From Candidatus Paracaedibacter symbiosus (lineage in GTDB: Bacteria > Pseudomonadota > Alphaproteobacteria > Paracaedibacterales > Paracaedibacteraceae): a stretch of DNA of 64,000 nt. The position numbers and the translations under genes are program-made. The notes beneath the pieces are model-generated. The model was not told where the DNA came from and did not search any database. It was given only the letters and a program-made list of their open reading frames with translations. Shown here piece after piece: positions 18,124 through 27,157 of this stretch. How positions within the stretch are numbered: position 1 is the first letter of the stretch; every line of letters begins with the position of its first letter. The DNA is taken from contig NZ_JQAK01000001.1 of the NCBI RefSeq assembly GCF_000757605.1, positions 1,166,782 through 1,230,781 on the forward strand, read 5' to 3'.

Positions 18124-19164
18124 ATGGTTGCCTTTCTCGCACCTGAGTCAAACTTGGTTAAGGTTGCTTTGGTGAATCAGGGAACACCGGTCTTGTTTGA
18201 TGCTGATGTGTTAGACAGACCTGGTACACTGGATACTATTTATGCCGCCAAGATTTTGCGTAAAGAAACCCATTTTTATTGGTGTGAGCTGGGTTTGTCA
18301 CGACCTGGATTATTAACCCATGAAAAAGGCTTACCTCCTCTTCAAGAAGGGGAAAAAGCGCTTGTCCAGATTAGTCGTGAAGCATTTGCTGACAGTGGGG
18401 AGTCTCTCATTCATGGACAACAAAAGCCAGTGGAGGTGACGCGGCAAATTGTTTTAGGTCACCAAGCTTGTCTTTACTTCCCCTTACAAAAGTTATTTAA
18501 GCTGCGCAGTGCCTCTCCTATCCTACCCCTCTCTCACCAACAACAGTATCTTCAGACTCTTTTTGAAAAGATTGAACAGCAGTTTATTACAAGCAGTGCC
18601 CCTGCCGTGTTGTCAGCGGGTCCTAGCGTGATAGAGCGATTTTTAAAGGAACTGCCAGAGGCAACGCCCATCCATGTGGCAACGCCTGAATTAATGCTGT
18701 TGGTGAAGCTCTTTTGCCGTAATTTCCGACCAGATTTATTGGAAAAGCTGGTTTTAAGGCAAGGAAATTTATTTGCTGAAGAAGGTTTGGATGAAATTTG
18801 GCAGATTTGCCTTGATTCTGTTGTCTCTTTTGCGAGTGGGCGGATTGTTATGGAATCAACAGCGTGTGTGACATCAATCGACGTGAATACAACGCTTGGA
18901 AATGCCGCTGAAGCAAATTGGCAGGCGGTAAAGATCATTGCCGAGCAACTCATTTGGCGGCGATTGTCTGGGAATGTAATTATTGATTTTGCCCCTGATT
19001 CTGAGGTAAATAGAAAAAAGATGGTGTCTGCGCTCAAGCAACGATTACTTACTGATCGTCCTTCGTGGCGAATTCTTGGTTGGTCACCTTTGGGCTGGCT
19101 TGAGTTACAGCGGGCTAAACGGCGAATTCCTCTTGAAACAATTATGAAACTCTACAGGAAATAA
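18124..19164 (+). CDS. RNase E/G-family ribonuclease, short form
   Basis: 346 residues, shorter than E. coli RNase G. The two catalytic aspartates are visible in SIDVNTTLG and VIIDFAPDSE, and ending segments such as WSPLGWLELQRAKRRIPLET fit the Rne/Rng domain. The N-terminal S1 region is degenerate and the zinc-link CxxC is not seen. It lies between infA and yacG, the normal place of the rng-like gene in alphaproteobacteria. Probably RNA processing; exact substrates are unknown. Confidence 0.83.
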   Translation: MVAFLAPESNLVKVALVNQGTPVLFDADVLDRPGTLDTIYAAKILRKETHFYWCELGLSRPGLLTHEKGLPPLQEGEKALVQISREAFADSGESLIHGQQKPVEVTRQIVLGHQACLYFPLQKLFKLRSASPILPLSHQQQYLQTLFEKIEQQFITSSAPAVLSAGPSVIERFLKELPEATPIHVATPELMLLVKLFCRNFRPDLLEKLVLRQGNLFAEEGLDEIWQICLDSVVSFASGRIVMESTACVTSIDVNTTLGNAAEANWQAVKIIAEQLIWRRLSGNVIIDFAPDSEVNRKKMVSALKQRLLTDRPSWRILGWSPLGWLELQRAKRRIPLETIMKLYRK

Positions 19165-19167
19165 AGA

Positions 19168-19347
19168 ATGTCAAAGTGTCCGATTTGTGGAAAACCAATG
19201 GTGGCGGAGTTTGCACCATTTTGCTCAAAACACTGCCAGAATATAGATCTGTTAAAATGGTTGAAGGAAGATTACCGCGTGCCAACCCAAGATGTGGATG
19301 AAGAAGAGAGTGTCCCTTCCCCATCTGAAGACAATGATGAAGATTAG
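19168..19347 (+). CDS. yacG: DNA gyrase inhibitor YacG
   Basis: 59-residue zinc protein that starts three bases after the RNase G-like stop. The protein begins [10 protein letters not shown] and has the four zinc ligands Cys4, Cys7, Cys19 and Cys23 (CPIC and FCSKHC), then a basic/hydrophobic stretch [12 protein letters not shown] and an acidic tail. Members bind GyrB and inhibit gyrase in E. coli. It is easily missed because of its small size. The infA-rng-yacG order supports the call. Confidence 0.9.
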   Translation: MSKCPICGKPMVAEFAPFCSKHCQNIDLLKWLKEDYRVPTQDVDEEESVPSPSEDNDED

Positions 19348-19358
19348 GTGCACAGAAC

Positions 19359-19823
19359 CTAGGCTTTTAAGCTAAATATCGCTTCCACTTCAACAGCAGC
19401 GCCAAGGGGCAAAGCATTGACGCCCACTGCTGCGCGAGCATGACGACCAGCGTCACCAAAGACAGCAACCATCAGGTCAGAAGCGCCGTTAATCACTTTT
19501 GGCTGATCTGTATAATCAGCTGTGCAGTTGACAAAACCACCCAGACGAACGCACCTCTCAACTTTGCTTAAATCACCCCCACAGGCAGTATTAAGCTGTG
19601 TCAAAATATTGATCGCGCAGAGCCGTGCTGCCTCTATGGCTTGCTCAAGATTTATCTCTGCCCCAACTTTCCCTTTGATCGCCACCTGGCCATCTTTAAT
19701 GGGGAGCTGTCCAGAAATAATCACAAGATTCCCTACCACTTGAAAACCCACGTAGTTAGCGACAGCAGGAGGTACTATTGTTAAATTCAGACCAAGTTCT
19801 TTGAGTTTTTGAGTAAAAGGCAT
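19359..19823 (-). CDS. RidA/YjgF-family protein
   Basis: Small trimeric Rid-domain protein, 154 residues from the start chosen here. Members deaminate reactive enamine/imine intermediates, though many homologues are uncharacterised. Segments ISGQLPIKDGQ and GASDLMVAVFGDAGRHARAAVG fit the family. The frame extends 16 codons further upstream to 19871, but a GGGAG ribosome-binding site ten bases before the ATG at 19823 decides for the shorter form. Convergent with yacG with 11 bp between stop codons. Confidence 0.87.
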   Translation of the reverse strand: MPFTQKLKELGLNLTIVPPAVANYVGFQVVGNLVIISGQLPIKDGQVAIKGKVGAEINLEQAIEAARLCAINILTQLNTACGGDLSKVERCVRLGGFVNCTADYTDQPKVINGASDLMVAVFGDAGRHARAAVGVNALPLGAAVEVEAIFSLKA

Positions 19824-19926
19824 TTCTATTCTCCCGGAGGTTTGTGATAAATTAAGCTGATAGGTTGGCATTTTCTCAACTAATGGGGGATGGTATTCTC
19901 TCCTTTAAAAAACAGTCAAGAGATCC

Positions 19927-21081
19927 CTACTTTACGACACTAAGATAACGCAAAACTTCATTGAGGCAAAGTCTCGCAGCAACGGTAAGGTTAATCGATG
20001 ACCCTTGTTGTTGGACTAACCCCTGATGCATCAGAACCTCGAGTCTTTCCGCGTCAATGGCGTGATACCAAGGGAGAGGCAGTTTAGCCAAGTCAAACGG
20101 TTGAAATAAGCGTAATCCCATCATTACGTGTTCTGTGGCCTGCTCAGCAACCGACAGAGAAAGAGATTCTTGTGTACCCGATCCATCTCTGACTTGTTTT
20201 AGCCAGGTTTCAGGGGCTTTAAACTGTTTAGTGGCAATCTTTGACCCATCAGCCAATGTGAGGCGTCCATGGGCGCCTGGGCCTACGCCAGCATAGTCTT
20301 CATAGGTCCAATAGGCAAGGTTGTGCTTAGATTCTTGGCCAGGGTGGGCAAAATTTGAAATCTCGTAGATCTTCAATCCTTTAGCCCCAAGAGTATCAAT
20401 TGTTTGTTGATAGAGGTCCGTTGCTAGATTTTCTTCTGGCAACATAAATTCTTGACGAGCATATTTATGAGCAAAGGCGGTTCCTTGCTCAATGGTGAGC
20501 TGATACAACGATAAATGATCGGTGCCAAAGGCAAGCGCTTGCTCTAATTCTAAGTTCCAAGCCTCTATCGTTTGGTTGGGTCTAGCATAAATCAAATCAA
20601 ATGAAACTCGAGTGAAATTTTGCTGAGCAATGCGAATAGCTTGTTTAGCCTCATCACTTGAATGTTCTCGACCCAAAAAATGCAAATCCTCTTGATTAAA
20701 CGATTGGACACCGATGGAAACCCGGTTAACTCCCGCTGCGCTGAGTGCCTTAAATTTGCCCACTTCAATGGAGGTGGGATTGGCCTCCAGCGTAATCTCA
20801 ATATCTGGTTCGGGTTGCCATAATTTTGTGGCGGTATCAATGATCTTGCCAGCCAGATGAGGCGACATTAAGGAGGGTGTACCGCCACCAAAAAAGAGGC
20901 TGGTCAAGCGTCTTGGTCCAGTAAGGGAGCGCATCCGAGTCAGCTCAACTGCAAAAGCTTCATCCCATACTTGTTCATCAATGTGGTTACGGACGTGGCT
21001 ATTGAAGTCACAATAAGGGCACTTTGATTTGCAAAATGGCCAGTGGATGTAAAGGGCGAGGGAGCGCATTTCTTCATTCAC
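19927..21081 (-). CDS. hemW: Radical SAM haem chaperone HemW
   Basis: 384 residues. Radical-SAM cluster motif C-x3-C-x2-C at Cys17, Cys21 and Cys24 in HWPFCKSKCPYCDFNSH; the CDFNS context distinguishes HemW (haem trafficking) from the oxygen-independent coproporphyrinogen oxidase HemN. FFGGGTPSLM and YARPNQTIEAW are further conserved segments. The start overlaps the end of rdgB by 8 bp, so rph-rdgB-hemW form a minus-strand operon, an order typical of alphaproteobacteria. Confidence 0.93.
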   Translation of the reverse strand: MNEEMRSLALYIHWPFCKSKCPYCDFNSHVRNHIDEQVWDEAFAVELTRMRSLTGPRRLTSLFFGGGTPSLMSPHLAGKIIDTATKLWQPEPDIEITLEANPTSIEVGKFKALSAAGVNRVSIGVQSFNQEDLHFLGREHSSDEAKQAIRIAQQNFTRVSFDLIYARPNQTIEAWNLELEQALAFGTDHLSLYQLTIEQGTAFAHKYARQEFMLPEENLATDLYQQTIDTLGAKGLKIYEISNFAHPGQESKHNLAYWTYEDYAGVGPGAHGRLTLADGSKIATKQFKAPETWLKQVRDGSGTQESLSLSVAEQATEHVMMGLRLFQPFDLAKLPLPWYHAIDAERLEVLMHQGLVQQQGSSINLTVAARLCLNEVLRYLSVVK

Positions 21082-21676
21082 CCTTTAAATACTCCAAAAA
21101 TAAGGCAAATGCTTGGGCCCTATGAGAAATCGAGTGCTTGAAAGCTGGGTCCATTTCACCAAAGGTTTGATCAAAACCCTCCGGCATAAAGATGGGGTCA
21201 TACCCAAACCCCTTTGTTCCCCGAGGGGGGAATTGAAGAGTCCCCTGGATTATCCCTTCAAAACTATGGCAAGTGCCGTCTGGCCAAGCAATGCTCAAAA
21301 CACACACCATGGAGGCTGGAGTATTGCGAAAATGAAGCAACTCCCCTACTTTGTTGATGGCAAAGTCAAAATCACGTTTGCCGGGAGCCACTTCTGCCCA
21401 GCGGGCTGAAAAGATTCCCGGATCACCATTTAGTGCTGGCACCACAAGGCCTGAATCATCAGCAAGGGAAGGAAGATTACTGGCGGCGGCAATTTCTTTG
21501 GCTTTTACTTGCGAATTGGCTACAAAAGTTGTCCCCGTTTCCTCAGGTTCAGGTAATTTTAATTCGCGTGCCGTAGCGACGGCAAAGCCTAGGGGAAGAA
21601 CAAGTTCTCTTATTTCTTTGACTTTGCCTTCATTGTGGCTGGCAATGACCAGTTTTTTTGTGGGAAATTTTAACAT
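21074..21676 (-). CDS. rdgB: XTP/dITP pyrophosphatase
   Basis: House-cleaning enzyme that hydrolyses ITP, XTP and dITP to monophosphates, keeping deaminated purines out of DNA and RNA. Motifs: IASHNEGKVKEIREL at the N-terminus, LADDSGLVVPALNGDPGIFSARWA in the centre and GFGYDPIFMPEG near the C-terminus. 200 residues, normal. Shares one base with the rph stop and 8 bp with the hemW start. Confidence 0.95.
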   Translation of the reverse strand: MLKFPTKKLVIASHNEGKVKEIRELVLPLGFAVATARELKLPEPEETGTTFVANSQVKAKEIAAASNLPSLADDSGLVVPALNGDPGIFSARWAEVAPGKRDFDFAINKVGELLHFRNTPASMVCVLSIAWPDGTCHSFEGIIQGTLQFPPRGTKGFGYDPIFMPEGFDQTFGEMDPAFKHSISHRAQAFALFLEYLKGE

Positions 21677-22395
21677 TAATCGATTTTAAGGACCTGTTTT
21701 TGTAAGGAGATCAACTCGTTAATTCCTTCACGGGCATAGGTTAACATGGCGGTAAATTCTTTTTCTGCAAAAGCTGATTTTTCGGCCGTTGCCTGAATTT
21801 CAACTATCTTACCACTGCCAGTGATAACAAAGTTAGCGTCAACTTCGGCGTTAGAATCTTCATGATAATTAAGATCAAGCAAGACATCTTCTCCGATAAT
21901 GCCACATGAAACAGCAGCAATTTGATCAATGATCGGCAGTTTAGGCAATGTCTTTCTATCCACCATTTTTTGCAGCGCTTGGTGCAAGGCAACATAAGCA
22001 CCAGTAATACTGGCGGTGCGAGTGCCTCCATCAGCCTGGAGCACGTCGCAGTCAATTTTAATTTGACGTTCACCCAAGGCTTTTAAGTCGATAACGGAGC
22101 GGAGTGCGCGCCCGATTAAGCGCTGAATTTCCTGGGTTCTGCCGGATTGTTTGCCCTTGGAGGCCTCCCGATCGACGCGTTGGTGAGTTGAGCGTGGGAG
22201 CATGCCATATTCCGCGGTGATCCAACCTGACCCAGTATTTCTTAGGAAAGGAGGAACTCTTTCCTCAACCGTTGCTGTACAAATAATGTGAGTATCGCCA
22301 AATTTGACAAAACAAGAGCCTTCGGCGTATTTGGCAAATCCGGGGCCCAAAAAAATAGGACGTAGTTTATTTGGCTGTCTTTTATCAATGCGCAT
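21676..22395 (-). CDS. rph: Ribonuclease PH
   Basis: Phosphorolytic 3'-5' exoribonuclease that trims tRNA 3' ends, 239 residues, forming a hexameric ring. [14 protein letters not shown] is the typical N-terminus; [22 protein letters not shown] and [18 protein letters not shown] are the phosphate- and RNA-binding segments. Divergently transcribed from hrcA across 85 bp. Confidence 0.97.
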   Translation of the reverse strand: MRIDKRQPNKLRPIFLGPGFAKYAEGSCFVKFGDTHIICTATVEERVPPFLRNTGSGWITAEYGMLPRSTHQRVDREASKGKQSGRTQEIQRLIGRALRSVIDLKALGERQIKIDCDVLQADGGTRTASITGAYVALHQALQKMVDRKTLPKLPIIDQIAAVSCGIIGEDVLLDLNYHEDSNAEVDANFVITGSGKIVEIQATAEKSAFAEKEFTAMLTYAREGINELISLQKQVLKID

Positions 22396-22480
22396 GCTAT
22401 AATCCAGTTGTTAACGTTATAAGTTAGCTGTTACTTGTACTTTTACTACATCGTATAATTTTAAGGAAGGTTTTTAGTCG

Positions 22481-23524
22481 ATGTCTTCTTCCTTCTTAGA
22501 TTTAAATAATCGCTCTCTCGAGATTTTTAAAGAAATTGTTGACACCTATGTGGAAACCGGTGAGCCTGTTGGTTCACGCACAATTTCGCGCCGTTCCAGC
22601 ATGAATCTTTCGCCGGCCACTATCCGCAATATCATGGCGGATCTGGAAGAGGCTGGGTTGCTTTATGCGCCCCATACTTCTGCAGGACGATTGCCTACGG
22701 ACGAAGGGTTACGTTTTTTTGTCCATGGCCTATTACAGGTCGGCGCACTGAGCGATTTTGAGAAGGAAGAGATGGCCCGTCGTTGTCAGGCTTCTGGCAA
22801 AAGCTTAACCGATGTTTTAGAAGAAGCAACCACTGCACTCTCCGGCTTGGCCAAGTGTGCAGGGATTGTGATGTCGCCTAAAGACGAAACGCCTTTAAAA
22901 CATATCGAGTTTGTGCCCCTTTCCTCCCATCGAGCCTTGTTGGTCATGATCACCCAAGATGGCTTTGTTGAAAATCGAGTGTTAGAGTTGGGCGATGCCG
23001 TGCCGGCGTCAGTATTGGTGGAGGCCACCAACTACATGAACTCCCGCCTCGTTGGTCGGACGCTGAGTGAGGCCAAACGTGTGATTGAAATGGAGCTGAC
23101 GGAACATAAGGTTGATTTAGATACTCTTTCCTCCAAAATCGTTTCCCAAGGCATTGGTGTATGGAATGATTCTCATGATAAAGGATCGCTCATTATTAAA
23201 GGTCAGGCGAATCTTCTCTCTGACGTTAATGTGATGGAAGATTTGGAGCAGATTCGTAGTCTCTTCACCATTCTTGATACTAAGCAAGCGGTTAAAGGGT
23301 TGCTTGATGCCTCCATCAAGGCAGAGGGCGTCCAGATTTTTATTGGGGCGGAAAACCCCCTGTTTGCCACTTCTGGCTGTTCCCTGGTGATTGCCCCCTA
23401 TCATAATGCCGATGAAAAAGTGATCGGTGCCATTGGTGTTGTCGGGCCGTCGCGAATGAATTATGGTAAAATTATCCCCTTGGTGGATTATACGGCTAAA
23501 CTGGTTAGTCGGATGTTATCCTAG
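22481..23524 (+). CDS. hrcA: Heat-inducible transcription repressor HrcA
   Basis: Repressor of groESL/dnaK-type heat-shock genes that binds CIRCE operators and needs GroEL for activity. The N-terminal winged helix includes ETGEPVGSRTISRRS and LSPATIRNIMADLEEAGLL; IGAENPLFATSGCSLVIAPY and GAIGVVGPSRMNYGKIIPLV are C-terminal hallmarks. 347 residues. AAGGAAGG precedes the ATG. No CIRCE-like inverted repeat is visible in the rph-hrcA gap and the usual grpE partner does not follow, so hrcA stands alone. Confidence 0.96.
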   Translation: MSSSFLDLNNRSLEIFKEIVDTYVETGEPVGSRTISRRSSMNLSPATIRNIMADLEEAGLLYAPHTSAGRLPTDEGLRFFVHGLLQVGALSDFEKEEMARRCQASGKSLTDVLEEATTALSGLAKCAGIVMSPKDETPLKHIEFVPLSSHRALLVMITQDGFVENRVLELGDAVPASVLVEATNYMNSRLVGRTLSEAKRVIEMELTEHKVDLDTLSSKIVSQGIGVWNDSHDKGSLIIKGQANLLSDVNVMEDLEQIRSLFTILDTKQAVKGLLDASIKAEGVQIFIGAENPLFATSGCSLVIAPYHNADEKVIGAIGVVGPSRMNYGKIIPLVDYTAKLVSRMLS

Positions 23525-23611
23525 CTTATTGTTGGCTGAAAACTATTTTATTTATTCCCCTAGGAGAGGGGGGGAAACGACGTCCCATATTTAGAGTCTT
23601 TCCCATTTAAG

Positions 23612-23638
23612 GAAAAATCCCCGCCTTGATGCGGGGAT
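23612..23638 (-). terminator. Intrinsic terminator after gapR
   Basis: On the minus strand an 8-bp perfect stem (ATCCCCGC with GCGGGGAT, loop ATCAAG in that orientation) is followed by TTTTT. It lies about 50 bp past the gapR stop and would end the accB-accC-gapR transcript. Confidence 0.75.
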
Positions 23639-23689
23639 AATGATCGCAGTTAAAGGGATATGCCTGAAATGCTCACAAAGGGTGTCTAC

Positions 23690-23971
23690 CTATGCTGCAT
23701 TCTCATCTTCTGCATGTTCAAAGGTCGGCAACATGCCAAGAGCTGCTTTATAAATATCCAGTAACTCTTCTTGTTCGGCGCGATCTTCGTTTTTCATCTT
23801 TCTGAGTTTCATGATTTGCTTCATGATTTTTACATCAAAGCCAACGGATTTTGCTTCAGCAAAAACTTCCCGGATATTCTCCATAAGTTCATTTTTTTCT
23901 TCTTCTAGGCGCTCTGCTTTTTCAATAAATAAACGCAGTTGATTGCCTGAAATTCCACCAATATCTGTCAT
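23690..23971 (-). CDS. gapR: Nucleoid-associated protein GapR (DUF2312)
   Basis: 93-residue alphaproteobacterial DNA-binding protein. In Caulobacter GapR binds overtwisted AT-rich DNA ahead of replication and transcription forks. The conserved coiled-coil and basic region are evident: LRLFIEKAERLEEEKNELMENIREVFAEAK, then GFDVKIMKQIMKLRKMKNEDRAEQEELL. It lies 3 bp downstream of accC and is probably co-transcribed with it. Confidence 0.93.
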   Translation of the reverse strand: MTDIGGISGNQLRLFIEKAERLEEEKNELMENIREVFAEAKSVGFDVKIMKQIMKLRKMKNEDRAEQEELLDIYKAALGMLPTFEHAEDENAA

Positions 23972-23974
23972 TTT

Positions 23975-25327
23975 TTATCCTTTCAATTTCTTTTCAAGCC
24001 AGTGAATATCATAATTACCAGATTGAATGTCTGGTTCGAGGGCAAGTTTTTGATGTAAGGGAATAATTGTTTCCACTCCTTCAATAACAAATTCATGCAG
24101 GGCTCGCTCCACACGCTTAATACATTCAGCCCGAGTATGACCGTAAACAACCAATTTGGCGATAAGACTATCATAGTAGGGTGGTACTTTATACCCTTGA
24201 TATAAGTGGCTATCAATGCGTACTCCCCAGCCACCGGGGGTGTGATAACGAGTTACTAAACCGGGTGAAGGAATAAAGGTTGTCGCATTTTCAGCATTGA
24301 TACGGCATTCAATGGCATGCCCCTTAATCTCAATATCTTCTTGTTTAAAGTCGAGCGGGATTCCGGCGGCTATCTTAATTTGTTCTTTGACCAAATCAAT
24401 GCCAGTGACCATTTCGGTAATCGGGTGTTCTACTTGTAGTCGTGTATTCATCTCCATGAAGAAAAACTCACCACCCTCATAAAGGAATTCTAACGTTCCA
24501 ACGCCACGATACCCCAGTTTAGCAATGGCTTTTGTAACAATTTTTCCAAGCTTTTCCCGTTCTTCTTGCTTCAATCCTGGTGACGGCGCTTCTTCCCATA
24601 TTTTTTGGTGTCGTCTTTGTATCGAACAATCGCGTTCACCCAAATGGACAGCATTACCATACATGTCAGCTAATACTTGTACTTCAATATGGCGTGGTTT
24701 GCGCAAATAGCGTTCCATATAGACCTGGTCATTGCCAAAGTTAGCTTTAGCCTCAGCGCGGGCAAGACGTAATGCCTGGGGGAGTTCCTCAGCATTATTG
24801 GCGACTTTCATCCCCTTCCCGCCACCACCGCTGGTGGCTTTGATGATCATAGGATAACCAATACTGGTGGAGATTTCTAAAGCTTCTTCATCCGTATCCA
24901 CCCCACCATCAGAGCCAGGAACTACTGGGACACCTAAATCTATCATTGTTTTTTTTGCGGTGATCTTGTCGCCCATCATTTCAATGTGTTCAGGGGTAGG
25001 GCCGATAAAGGTAATGCCATGTTCTTCAATCATCCGCGCAAACGTCGCATTTTCTGAAAGAAAGCCAACGCCGGGGTGAATTGCATCAGCGCCGGTAATA
25101 TCAGCAGCGCTTAAAATTGCTGGCATATTTAAATAACTATCGCGTGACGGAGCGGGTCCGATACAGACACTTTCATCTGCCAAGCGTACATGCATAGAAT
25201 CAGCATCAGCCGTTGAATGGATAGCAACCGTTTTAATTCCCATCTCACGGCAAGCCCGTAAAATTCTCAGAGCGACTTCGCCACGATTAGCAATGAGTAC
25301 TTTTTTAAATAATTTTTTTTCTGTCAT
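23975..25327 (-). CDS. accC: Acetyl-CoA carboxylase, biotin carboxylase subunit
   Basis: ATP-grasp enzyme that carboxylates biotin on AccB, the first half-reaction of fatty-acid synthesis. [23 protein letters not shown] is the N-terminus, [13 protein letters not shown] the ATP-binding loop and [18 protein letters not shown] the catalytic segment. The frame extends to a TTG at 25339 that overlaps the accB stop; I prefer the ATG at 25327, four bases after that stop, giving 450 residues. It contains an intact run of eight A near its start (MTEKKL), useful for comparison with the broken runs elsewhere. Confidence 0.96.
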   Translation of the reverse strand: MTEKKLFKKVLIANRGEVALRILRACREMGIKTVAIHSTADADSMHVRLADESVCIGPAPSRDSYLNMPAILSAADITGADAIHPGVGFLSENATFARMIEEHGITFIGPTPEHIEMMGDKITAKKTMIDLGVPVVPGSDGGVDTDEEALEISTSIGYPMIIKATSGGGGKGMKVANNAEELPQALRLARAEAKANFGNDQVYMERYLRKPRHIEVQVLADMYGNAVHLGERDCSIQRRHQKIWEEAPSPGLKQEEREKLGKIVTKAIAKLGYRGVGTLEFLYEGGEFFFMEMNTRLQVEHPITEMVTGIDLVKEQIKIAAGIPLDFKQEDIEIKGHAIECRINAENATTFIPSPGLVTRYHTPGGWGVRIDSHLYQGYKVPPYYDSLIAKLVVYGHTRAECIKRVERALHEFVIEGVETIIPLHQKLALEPDIQSGNYDIHWLEKKLKG

Positions 25328-25331
25328 CAGC

Positions 25332-25799
25332 TTACTCAATTATCAAGAGTGGTTCACCGTATTCGACTGGTTGGGCGTCAGAGAACAGAACGTGAGTTAC
25401 TTTTCCTGCCTTTTGCGCTTTAATGGGATTCATCACTTTCATTGCTTCAATGATCAAGAGGGTCTGCCCAACGGATATGCTATCCCCAACTTTCACAAAA
25501 GAGGCTGCTCCCGGCTCTGGACTTGAATAAACTGTTCCGACCATTGGTGATTTAATAGCGCCTGGGTGGCTAGCAAAATCTTGCGGGGTTTCACTAGGTG
25601 CCGGCTTTCCGGAAGTGGGAGATTGTACTTGGGGCGTGAGAGATGCTGCTGTTGGCAGTGTTGCGACCATTTGAACGTTGCGGGCGACGCGCACGCGACT
25701 ACCATCAGATTCATATTCGATTTCGGATAAATCTGTTTCGACGAGTATTTCGGCGAGTTGGCGAATCGCATCGCCATCAATGTTAAATTTACCGGCCAT
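25332..25799 (-). CDS. accB: Acetyl-CoA carboxylase biotin carboxyl carrier protein
   Basis: 155 residues: N-terminal helical part, Pro/Ala/Ser-rich linker (about 60-85) and C-terminal biotinyl domain with the biotinylated lysine in EAMKVMNP. It carries carboxybiotin between AccC and the carboxyltransferase. The aroQ-accB-accC order on the minus strand, with short gaps, is widespread in bacteria. Confidence 0.96.
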   Translation of the reverse strand: MAGKFNIDGDAIRQLAEILVETDLSEIEYESDGSRVRVARNVQMVATLPTAASLTPQVQSPTSGKPAPSETPQDFASHPGAIKSPMVGTVYSSPEPGAASFVKVGDSISVGQTLLIIEAMKVMNPIKAQKAGKVTHVLFSDAQPVEYGEPLLIIE

Positions 25800-25814
25800 T
25801 TTTTTACCTTATTG

Positions 25815-26252
25815 TTAACGTATTAATTCTATGATTGCTCTTATTGCCATGGTATACCCTTTTCCGGCAAAACCTGCAATAACTGCGTTAACACATGGAC
25901 TAATATAAGAGTGGTGACGGAAGGGTTCTCGTTGATATATATTCGTGAGATGAACCTCAACGCTGGGAACTTTTACCAGCTTTAGGGCATCGCATATAGC
26001 AATGGAGCTGTGGGTGTAGGCAGCAGCATTGATAATCAGCCCAGCGGCCTTTGTTGAAGCCTCTTGAATCCAATCAATGAGCATGCCTTCGTGATTCGTT
26101 TGGCGGAACTCTAAGTGTATATCAGCCTCGGTGCAAATGTGCTGACAGTTCTGCTCAATCTCAGCGAGTGTTTGACTACCGTAAAGCTCAGGCTCACGGC
26201 CGCCCAGTTTATTTAAGTTAGGGCCATTTAAAACCCAGATGGTTTTTCGCAT
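25815..26252 (-). CDS. aroQ: Type II 3-dehydroquinate dehydratase
   Basis: Dodecameric dehydratase of the shikimate pathway, 145 residues. GPNLNKLGGREPELYG carries the catalytic tyrosine and arginine region; INAAAYTHSSIAICDAL and VEVHLTNIYQREPFRHHSYIS are the remaining signature segments. First gene of the aroQ-accB-accC-gapR cluster, starting 10 bp after the end of the restored parB frame. Confidence 0.95.
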   Translation of the reverse strand: MRKTIWVLNGPNLNKLGGREPELYGSQTLAEIEQNCQHICTEADIHLEFRQTNHEGMLIDWIQEASTKAAGLIINAAAYTHSSIAICDALKLVKVPSVEVHLTNIYQREPFRHHSYISPCVNAVIAGFAGKGYTMAIRAIIELIR

Positions 26253-26261
26253 TTTTTGATT

Positions 26262-27133
26262 CTATTTTAATAATCTGAGTTTATCAAGTAGGTCGTCCAT
26301 TTCTTCATAGGAATTGAAATGAATCATCACAGATCCGCCACTTTTGGCAATTTTGAGAGTCACTGTCATCTCTAGAATTTGAGCGATTTCTTGCTCTAAT
26401 TGTTTCGCTTGCACATCAAATTCGCTCGGCATAATTTCCAGCTTTGTTTTTTTGCAAGGCGTTCGGCATCCCGAACATTTAATTTTTCATTAACGATTTT
26501 CTCTACTAAACCGTCCATATTTTCAGATGTCATTAAAGCACGGGCATGACCAGCGCTAATTTTACCATCATTAATTAATCCTTTAACATGAGCTGGTAGA
26601 TTGTTAAGCCGTAATGTATTTGCAACATGACTTCGACTTTTTCCGACACTTTTAGCCAATTGTTCTTGAGTGTAGTTGAACTCGTGTAGTAATCGCTGAT
26701 AACCTTCTGCTTCTTCGATGGGGCTTAAATCATCCCGCTGAATGTTCTCAATGAGCGCTGTTTCCAACGCTTCTTCATCGCTGCAGATGCGGATAATTGC
26801 TGGCACTGTATCAAGATTTAATGTTTTCGCGGCTCGCCAGCGTCGTTCACCAGCAATAATTTCATATGGACCATTCTTGTTATCATTTAGTGGACGAATT
26901 ACGAGTGGTTGAATGATTCCTTTTTGACGAATAGAGTCAATAAGTGAGTCAAGCTGCTCTTCATTAAAACGCTGTCTTGGTTGATATTTCCCAGGCCGAA
27001 TCAAATTAATGTCGACTTGCCAACTTTCGCCATTAGCTGTTGCCGGGGATTCATCTTGAAGAGATTCCCCGAGTAGGGCTGACAGGCCACGACCCAAACT
27101 TTGGTGTTTTCGCTGTTTCATTTCGTCTAACAT
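26262..27133 (-). CDS. parB: Chromosome-partitioning protein ParB, interrupted by a one-base frameshift
   Basis: Centromere-binding CTPase/clamp. The uninterrupted frame (27133-26396, 245 residues) holds the ParB/CTPase domain (IIAGERRWRAAK) and the HTH (YTQEQLAKSVGKSRSHVAN) but ends in unrelated residues (CKRNN). In the next frame, bases downstream to a TAG at 26262-26264 encode a classic ParB dimerisation tail (KQLEQEIAQILEM ... VMIHFNSYEEMDDLLDKL). The two frames join if a run of seven A (26447-26453, minus strand) is read as eight. It may be an undercalled base, a real mutation, or -1 slippage on A-AAA-AAA. parA lies 24 bp upstream. Confidence 0.9.
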
Positions 27134-27157
27134 TTACTGTTTTCCTTATTTTTCATA

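Noticed and set aside
22396-22480. CIRCE operator searched for between rph and hrcA
   Set aside because: No TTAGCACTC-N9-GAGTGCTAA-like inverted repeat is present.
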